DNA of 39,573 nucleotides, taken from the NCBI GenBank assembly GCA_020024155.1, contig JAHHUE010000006.1, positions 1 through 39,573 of the forward strand, read 5' to 3'. Positions within the stretch are counted from its first letter, which is position 1. Every line of letters begins with the position of its first letter. A program made the translations under genes and the position numbers. Shown here one piece after another: positions 35,001 to 39,573 of this stretch. The stretch is from Oscillospiraceae bacterium. Its GTDB lineage: Bacteria > Bacillota > Clostridia > Oscillospirales > Ruminococcaceae. Under the pieces are notes generated by a model that saw nothing but the letters and a program-made list of their open reading frames with translations, had not been told where the DNA came from and made no database searches.

Positions 35001-35649
35001 TCCTTGCGAAAAGAGTTATCTCATCCCATTCGACCAACGCCTTTCTAAATCAGCATTCGATGGCGCTGAAATTGAAAAAGGTGCATACCTTACAGACGGT
35101 TCCGCAGCTCCAGCTGATATTCTTGCAATCAAAGGCAGAGTTGCTGTTCAGGATTATATTATCCAAGAAGTTCAGAAAGTTTACCGTCAACAAGGTGTTG
35201 ATATCAACGATAAACATATCGAAGTTATCGTTCGTCAGATGATGAAGAAAGTTAGAATCGATGAAGCTGGTTCTACAAATCTTATCGGTGGCGCAATGGT
35301 TGACTACAAAGAATTCAGAGAAAAATTTGATGAAATCAATGACAGAATTGCTGCTGGTGAAAAAGAGCTTATCGCACCACAGGCAACAGATGTTATTCTT
35401 GGTATTACCAAAGCTGCTCTTGCAACAGAAAGCTTCCTTTCAGCTGCTTCCTTCCAGGAAACAACAAAGGTTCTTACTGATGCAGCTATCAAAGGTAAAG
35501 TTGACCCATTGCTTGGTCTTAAAGAAAACGTTATCATTGGTAAGCTTATTCCAGCGGGTGCTTCTGTTATCCAAAGAGAAGCAGAAATGAAAGCCGAAGA
35601 AGGCGCTTTTGACCCAGAAGCAGCAGAATTTTCTGAAAATATAGAATAA
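32035..35649 (+). CDS. rpoC: RNA polymerase beta' subunit
   Basis: This 1204-residue protein completes the catalytic centre of RNA polymerase. The N-terminal zinc ribbon is [19 protein letters not shown], the clamp follows, and the absolutely conserved Mg-binding loop is [12 protein letters not shown] near residue 450. Later blocks are the [21 protein letters not shown] switch region, the bridge helix and trigger loop including [16 protein letters not shown], and a second Cys set in [15 protein letters not shown]. Length is typical for Clostridia. The ATG at 32035 lies 13 bases after AAAAGGAG, a long spacing; a TTG at 32023 would be too close. The 145-base gap from rpoB holds an 8-bp hairpin (31926-31933 with 31944-31951) without a U-run. 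Confidence 0.98.
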   Translation: [1204 protein letters not shown]

Positions 35650-35662
35650 TTAAAGAAAAGTA

Positions 35663-35692
35663 TTGACAAACACTGTGCCAAAATAGTACAAT
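35663..35692 (+). promoter_or_regulatory. Sigma-A promoter of the str operon
   Basis: TTGACA (35663-35668) and TACAAT (35687-35692) are spaced by 18 bases, 106 bases upstream of rpsL. It lets the S12-S7-EF-G transcript be made independently of rpoBC readthrough, which is not blocked by a terminator. Confidence 0.75.
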
Positions 35693-35797
35693 AAATTTTG
35701 GCATGGTATATTGTCGAAAATGCCGATGTTTTAATGTAAAGTTTGTAAAAATTAACAAACATACATTTAACATATACTTTAAAAAGGAGGAAAAATA

Positions 35798-36226
35798 ATG
35801 CCTACATTTAACCAGTTAGTTCGTAAAGGTAGAGAAGTTTTGGTTAAAAAATCAACAGCTCCAGCTCTTCAGAAAGGCTACAACAGCCATAAAAAGATTG
35901 CTACTGACCAATCTGCTCCACAAAAACGTGGTGTTTGCACAGCTGTTAGAACTATGACACCTAAAAAACCAAACTCTGCTTTGAGAAAAGTTGCAAGAGT
36001 TCGTCTTTCAAATGGTATGGAAGTTACATCTTACATTCCTGGTATCGGTCATAACTTGCAAGAACACAGTGTTGTTCTCGTTCGTGGTGGTCGTGTTAAA
36101 GACTTGCCTGGTGTTCGTTACCATACAGTTCGTGGTACACTTGATACACAAGGTGTTGCAAAAAGAATGCAGAGCCGTTCTAAATACGGTGCAAAACGTC
36201 CTAAACCAGGCGCTGCAAAAAAATAA
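35798..36226 (+). CDS. rpsL: 30S ribosomal protein S12
   Basis: This 142-residue protein of the small subunit decoding centre controls accuracy. Conserved blocks are MPTFNQLVRKGR, TPKKPNSALRKVARVRLSNG, PGIGHNLQEHSVVLVRGG and RVKDLPGVRYHTVRG. The Lys residues equivalent to E. coli K43 and K88, the sites of streptomycin resistance changes, are present. Length exceeds E. coli (124) through an insertion after the N-terminus (KGYNSHKKIATDQSAPQKR) as in other Firmicutes. AAAGGAGG precedes the ATG by eight bases. It is the first gene of the operon. Confidence 0.97.
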   Translation: MPTFNQLVRKGREVLVKKSTAPALQKGYNSHKKIATDQSAPQKRGVCTAVRTMTPKKPNSALRKVARVRLSNGMEVTSYIPGIGHNLQEHSVVLVRGGRVKDLPGVRYHTVRGTLDTQGVAKRMQSRSKYGAKRPKPGAAKK

Positions 36227-36397
36227 TTTTAGTAAATTGACGATTAATATGCCGATAAGGGCTTTATATATAGATAATATATATATTTCTCTTGTTGCGT
36301 AAGCTCCGTTGAGGGCTTGCTTAGAATGCATACAGAAGTTTATTTACACTTTTGAGTACCAAAGATATCATCAAAAATAATGAAGGAGGGAAGACAA

Positions 36398-36868
36398 ATG
36401 CCAAGAAGAGGTAATATTGCAAAAAGAGATGTATTGGCAGATCCAGTATACAACTCAAAATTAGTTACAAAACTTATCAACAGCATCATGCTTGATGGTA
36501 AGAAAGGTGTTGCTCAGAAAATCGTTTACGATGCATTTGATATCATCAGCGAAAAAACTGGCAATGACCCACTCGAAACTTTTGAAAAAGCTATGGAAAA
36601 CATTATGCCATTGCTCGAGGTTAAAGCTCGCCGTGTAGGTGGTGCAACATACCAAGTTCCAATGGAAGTTAGACCAGAAAGAAGACAAACTTTGGGTCTT
36701 CGTTGGTTGACAACATATTCCAGAAACAGAAACGAAAAAACAATGCGTGAAAGACTTGCAGCTGAAATTATTGATGCTACAAACGGCACAGGCGGCGCAT
36801 TCAAAAAACGCGAAGATACACACAAAATGGCAGAAGCAAACAAAGCTTTCGCTCATTACAGATATTAA
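36398..36868 (+). CDS. rpsG: 30S ribosomal protein S7
   Basis: This 156-residue protein nucleates assembly of the 30S head and in E. coli also represses its own operon translation. The ends MPRRGNIAKRDVLADPVYNS and AHYRY are diagnostic, with MEVRPERRQTLGLRWL and the ATNGTGGAFKKREDTHKMAEAN C-terminal block. GGAGGG lies before the ATG at 36398, so the longer frame from 36380 is rejected, being inside the site. The gap of 171 bases from rpsL is unusually long for this operon and AT-rich. Confidence 0.97.
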   Translation: MPRRGNIAKRDVLADPVYNSKLVTKLINSIMLDGKKGVAQKIVYDAFDIISEKTGNDPLETFEKAMENIMPLLEVKARRVGGATYQVPMEVRPERRQTLGLRWLTTYSRNRNEKTMRERLAAEIIDATNGTGGAFKKREDTHKMAEANKAFAHYRY

Positions 36869-36958
36869 TATCATGTTTACACGGCTATGCTGTTATTTCA
36901 GCATAGCTAAGTGTGTAACATAGAATGTATGTTGCACATAAATAATTTAGGAGGAAAT

Positions 36959-39079
36959 ATGGCAAGAGACGTTTCATTGCAAATGACCAGAAATATCGGT
37001 ATCATGGCTCATATCGATGCTGGTAAAACAACTACCACAGAACGTATTCTCTATTTTACTGGTGTTAACCATAAAATAGGTGAAACTCATGATGGTAGTG
37101 CAACAATGGACTGGATGGAACAGGAACAGGAACGTGGTATCACAATCACTTCTGCTGCTACAACTTGTTACTGGTCTCATACAAAATATCAACAGCCAAC
37201 TGATATAAAGAAAAACCGTCACAGAATCAATATCATCGATACTCCTGGTCACGTTGACTTTACAGTTGAAGTTGAACGTTCTTTGAGAGTTCTTGATGGT
37301 TCTGTTACAGTTCTTTGTGCAAAAGGCGGTGTTGAACCACAGTCTGAAACAGTTTGGAGACAAGCTGATAAATACAGAGTACCAAGAATGGTATATGTTA
37401 ATAAAATGGACATCATGGGTGCTGACTTCTACAATGTTGTAAACATGATGAAAGATCGCCTTAAATGTAATGCTGTTCCACTTCAAATCCCAATGGGTTC
37501 TGAAGATACATTCGTAGGTATGGTAGACCTTCTCAAAATGAAAGCTATCGTTTACGATAAGGATATTACAAAAGGCTATGAAGAAGTTGAAATTCCAGAA
37601 GAATTTAAAGATCAAGCAGAATTGTATCATGAAGAAATGATTGAAGCTGTTGCAAGCACAGATGAAGAACTTATGATGCAATACCTCGAAGGTGAAGAAA
37701 TCTCCATCGACGATCTTAAAAAAGCTATCCGTAAAGCTACAATTGACAACCTTATGGTTCCAGTTCTTTGCGGTACTTCTTACAAAAATAAAGGCGTACA
37801 ACAATTGCTCGACGCAATTCTTGACTATATGCCAGCACCAACAGATATCGAAGATATCAAAGGTATTAACCCAGAAACAGAAGAAGAAGAAACAAGACCT
37901 TCTGATGACAAAGCTCCATTTTCTGCTTTGGCATTTAAGATTGCAACAGACCCATTTGTTGGTAAACTTTGCTTCTTCCGTGTATACTCAGGTTCTGTTA
38001 AATCAGGTACAACAGTATACAACTCTGTAAAAGACAACAACGAAAGATTGGGTAGAATTCTTCAGATGCATGCTAACCACCGTCAAGATATTGATGAATG
38101 TTACGCTGGTGATATCGCTGCAGCTGTTGGTCTTAAAAATACAACAACAGGTGACACACTCTGTGATGAAAAACATCCAATTATCTTGGAAAGTATGGAA
38201 TTCCCAGAACCAGTTATCCGTGTTGCTATTGAACCAAAGACAAAAGCAGGTCAAGAAAAAATGGGTATTGCTCTTGCAAAACTCGCTGAAGAAGACCCTA
38301 CATTCAAAACATATACAGATGAAGAAACAGGACAAACAATCATCGCAGGTATGGGCGAACTCCACCTCGAAATCATTGTTGACCGTCTTCTCCGTGAATT
38401 CAAGGTTGAAGCAAATGTTGGTGCTCCACAGGTTGCTTACCGTGAAACAATTAAATCCAACAGCGATGTTGATATGAAATATGCTCGTCAGTCCGGTGGT
38501 AAAGGTCAGTACGGTCACGTTAAGATCAGAGTTTCACCAAACGAACCTGGCAAAGGATACGAATTTATCAACAGCATTGTTGGTGGTGCTATTCCAAAAG
38601 AATATATTGGACCAGTTGACCAAGGTATCCAAGGCGCTATGAAAGCTGGCGTTCTTGCAGGTTACCCAGTTGTTGACGTTAAAGTTGAACTTTACGATGG
38701 TTCATACCATGAAGTTGACTCTTCTGAAATGGCATTTAAGATTGCTGGTTCTATGGCTTTCAAAGAAGCTATGAGAAAAGCAAACCCAGTTATCCTCGAA
38801 CCTGTTATGAAAGTTGCTACAATTGTTCCAGATGATTATCTTGGTGATGTTATGGGTGACTTCAACAGCCGTCGTGGTCTTATTCAGGGTACAGAAGCAC
38901 GCACAGGTGCAACACAGATTAACGCTATTGTTCCACTTCAAAACATGTTTGGTTACGCAACAGACCTTCGTTCAAGAACACAGGGTCGTGGTAACTACGC
39001 TATGGAACCAAGCCATTATGTTGAAGTTCCAAAATCAATTGCTGAAACAATTATGGCTGGTCGTGCTAAAAAAGACTAA
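36959..39079 (+). CDS. fusA: Elongation factor G
   Basis: This 706-residue GTPase moves tRNA and mRNA through the ribosome after peptide bond formation. The P-loop is AHIDAGKTTTTERIL near residue 17-31, the switch I is EQERGITITSAATT, and switch II is INIIDTPGHVDF, with NKMD for guanine. An insertion of about a dozen residues (SHTKYQQPTDIKKNR) sits between switch I and the DTPGH motif, longer than in E. coli. Domains II to V follow normally, including GKGQYGHVKI and EYIGPVDQG. TAGGAGGAA precedes the ATG at 36959 by a normal distance, so the longer frame is rejected. It ends before a hairpin without U-run at 39094-39120. Confidence 0.98.
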   Translation: MARDVSLQMTRNIGIMAHIDAGKTTTTERILYFTGVNHKIGETHDGSATMDWMEQEQERGITITSAATTCYWSHTKYQQPTDIKKNRHRINIIDTPGHVDFTVEVERSLRVLDGSVTVLCAKGGVEPQSETVWRQADKYRVPRMVYVNKMDIMGADFYNVVNMMKDRLKCNAVPLQIPMGSEDTFVGMVDLLKMKAIVYDKDITKGYEEVEIPEEFKDQAELYHEEMIEAVASTDEELMMQYLEGEEISIDDLKKAIRKATIDNLMVPVLCGTSYKNKGVQQLLDAILDYMPAPTDIEDIKGINPETEEEETRPSDDKAPFSALAFKIATDPFVGKLCFFRVYSGSVKSGTTVYNSVKDNNERLGRILQMHANHRQDIDECYAGDIAAAVGLKNTTTGDTLCDEKHPIILESMEFPEPVIRVAIEPKTKAGQEKMGIALAKLAEEDPTFKTYTDEETGQTIIAGMGELHLEIIVDRLLREFKVEANVGAPQVAYRETIKSNSDVDMKYARQSGGKGQYGHVKIRVSPNEPGKGYEFINSIVGGAIPKEYIGPVDQGIQGAMKAGVLAGYPVVDVKVELYDGSYHEVDSSEMAFKIAGSMAFKEAMRKANPVILEPVMKVATIVPDDYLGDVMGDFNSRRGLIQGTEARTGATQINAIVPLQNMFGYATDLRSRTQGRGNYAMEPSHYVEVPKSIAETIMAGRAKKD

Positions 39080-39093
39080 TATTTTATAATTAT

Positions 39094-39120
39094 CACAAAG
39101 CGGAGTTATTCCGCTTTGTG
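39094..39120 (+). terminator. Hairpin after fusA, weak terminator
   Basis: CACAAAGCGGA (39094-39104) pairs with TCCGCTTTGTG (39110-39120) over a 5-base loop. It lacks a U-run, so it may only partly terminate or act in processing between fusA and tuf. Confidence 0.6.
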
Positions 39121-39175
39121 AGATATAAAAATACCATATCGTACATCAATTTTTCTTTATTTATCAAGCTAATAC

Positions 39176-39204
39176 TTGATTTTTATAAGAAATATTGGTA
39201 CAAT
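39176..39204 (+). promoter_or_regulatory. Sigma-A promoter of tuf
   Basis: TTGATT (39176-39181) and TACAAT (39199-39204) are spaced by 17 bases, 45 bases before the tuf ATG, allowing extra EF-Tu expression beyond the str operon. Confidence 0.7.
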
Positions 39205-39248
39205 AAATTAAACATTTCTCAATTAAAATAATAGGAGGATTTTTCAAA

Positions 39249-39573
39249 ATGGCAAAAGCTAAATTTGAAAGAAGCAAACCACATATTAACATTGGTACAA
39301 TTGGTCACGTTGACCATGGTAAAACAACTCTTACAGCTGCTATCACAAAGGTATTGGCTTTGAGAGGTTACGCAGAAAAAACAGACTACGCAAACATCGA
39401 TAAAGCTCCAGAAGAAAGAGAACGTGGTATCACAATCAATACTTCACACGTTGAATACGAAACAGATACAAGACACTACGCTCACGTTGACTGCCCAGGC
39501 CACGCTGACTATGTTAAAAACATGATCACAGGTGCTGCTCAGATGGACGGTGCTATCTTGGTTGTTTCTTCTG
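39249..39573 (+). CDS. tuf: Elongation factor Tu, N-terminal part (cut by window edge)
   Basis: The first 108 codons of EF-Tu, which delivers aminoacyl-tRNA to the ribosome. It begins MAKAKFERSKPHINIGTIGH; the P-loop is GHVDHGKT (residues 19-26), the switch I region includes EERERGITIN, and switch II is HVDCPGHADYVKNMITGAAQ. AGGAGG precedes the ATG by a normal distance. The gene runs off the right end, so length and C-terminal domains cannot be judged. Confidence 0.97.
   Translation, partial: MAKAKFERSKPHINIGTIGHVDHGKTTLTAAITKVLALRGYAEKTDYANIDKAPEERERGITINTSHVEYETDTRHYAHVDCPGHADYVKNMITGAAQMDGAILVVSS

Noticed and set aside
28197..35242. Long antisense and out-of-frame ORFs across rpoB and rpoC
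   Set aside because: They mirror the codon structure of rpoB and rpoC, lack ribosome binding sites and show Cys/Phe-rich composition typical of antisense reading.

Overview
The window is AT-rich chromosomal DNA from a low-GC Gram-positive anaerobe, most likely class Clostridia. The reasons are: a rubredoxin; an ispH-rpsA fusion of the kind known from Clostridia; strong AGGAGG-type ribosome binding sites; sigma-A promoters of the TTGACA-17-TATAAT type; a thiT gene under a TPP riboswitch; and the rpoBC and rpsL-rpsG-fusA-tuf clusters with Firmicutes-like protein lengths. Nearly all of it is ordinary core genome. I see no phage, insertion sequence, CRISPR array, tRNA or rRNA.

Layout. Positions 1-5060: an M24 aminopeptidase (+), an M32 carboxypeptidase (-), a DUF1846 protein (-) and a small rubredoxin (+) with its own promoter. 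Positions 5065-7144: a minus-strand pair, an esterase followed by rarA. Positions 7297-8318: nth and a 57-residue membrane protein (+). Positions 8429-12096: a minus-strand run of an ABC-F ATPase, a polytopic membrane protein and sfsA. Positions 12288-16784: a compact plus-strand operon of a BaiN/HI0933-type flavoprotein, cmk, plsC and an ispH-rpsA fusion; the last carries a Shine-Dalgarno and ATG exactly at the domain junction. Positions 16884-17314 hold a decayed GNAT acetyltransferase gene.

Positions 17395-23348 form a cell-envelope neighbourhood: a polyprenyl-phosphate-type GT2 glycosyltransferase, a GHL10/DUF187 secreted glycosidase-like protein, two DUF3048 lipoproteins and a DUF368 (PopT-type) polyprenyl-phosphate transporter. 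Then come an XRE regulator (-), a histidine phosphatase (+), a CNNM/CorC-type CBS-domain transporter (+) preceded by an unusual leader with a short ORF and terminator, and thiT (-) under a TPP riboswitch.

From 27795 onward the window is transcription and translation machinery: a strong promoter and about 375-nt leader, rpoB, rpoC, then rpsL, rpsG, fusA and the first 108 codons of tuf (cut by the window edge). These genes use more C-ending codons than the rest, as expected for high expression.

The most interesting signals are regulatory: the possible dual translation of IspH-S1, the leader ORF/hairpin/terminator before the CBS transporter, a second terminator-like element between the TPP riboswitch and thiT, mutually exclusive hairpins before rpoB, and a probable AUU or GUG start in one DUF3048 gene. 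I found no clear evidence of a wholly new multi-gene system.
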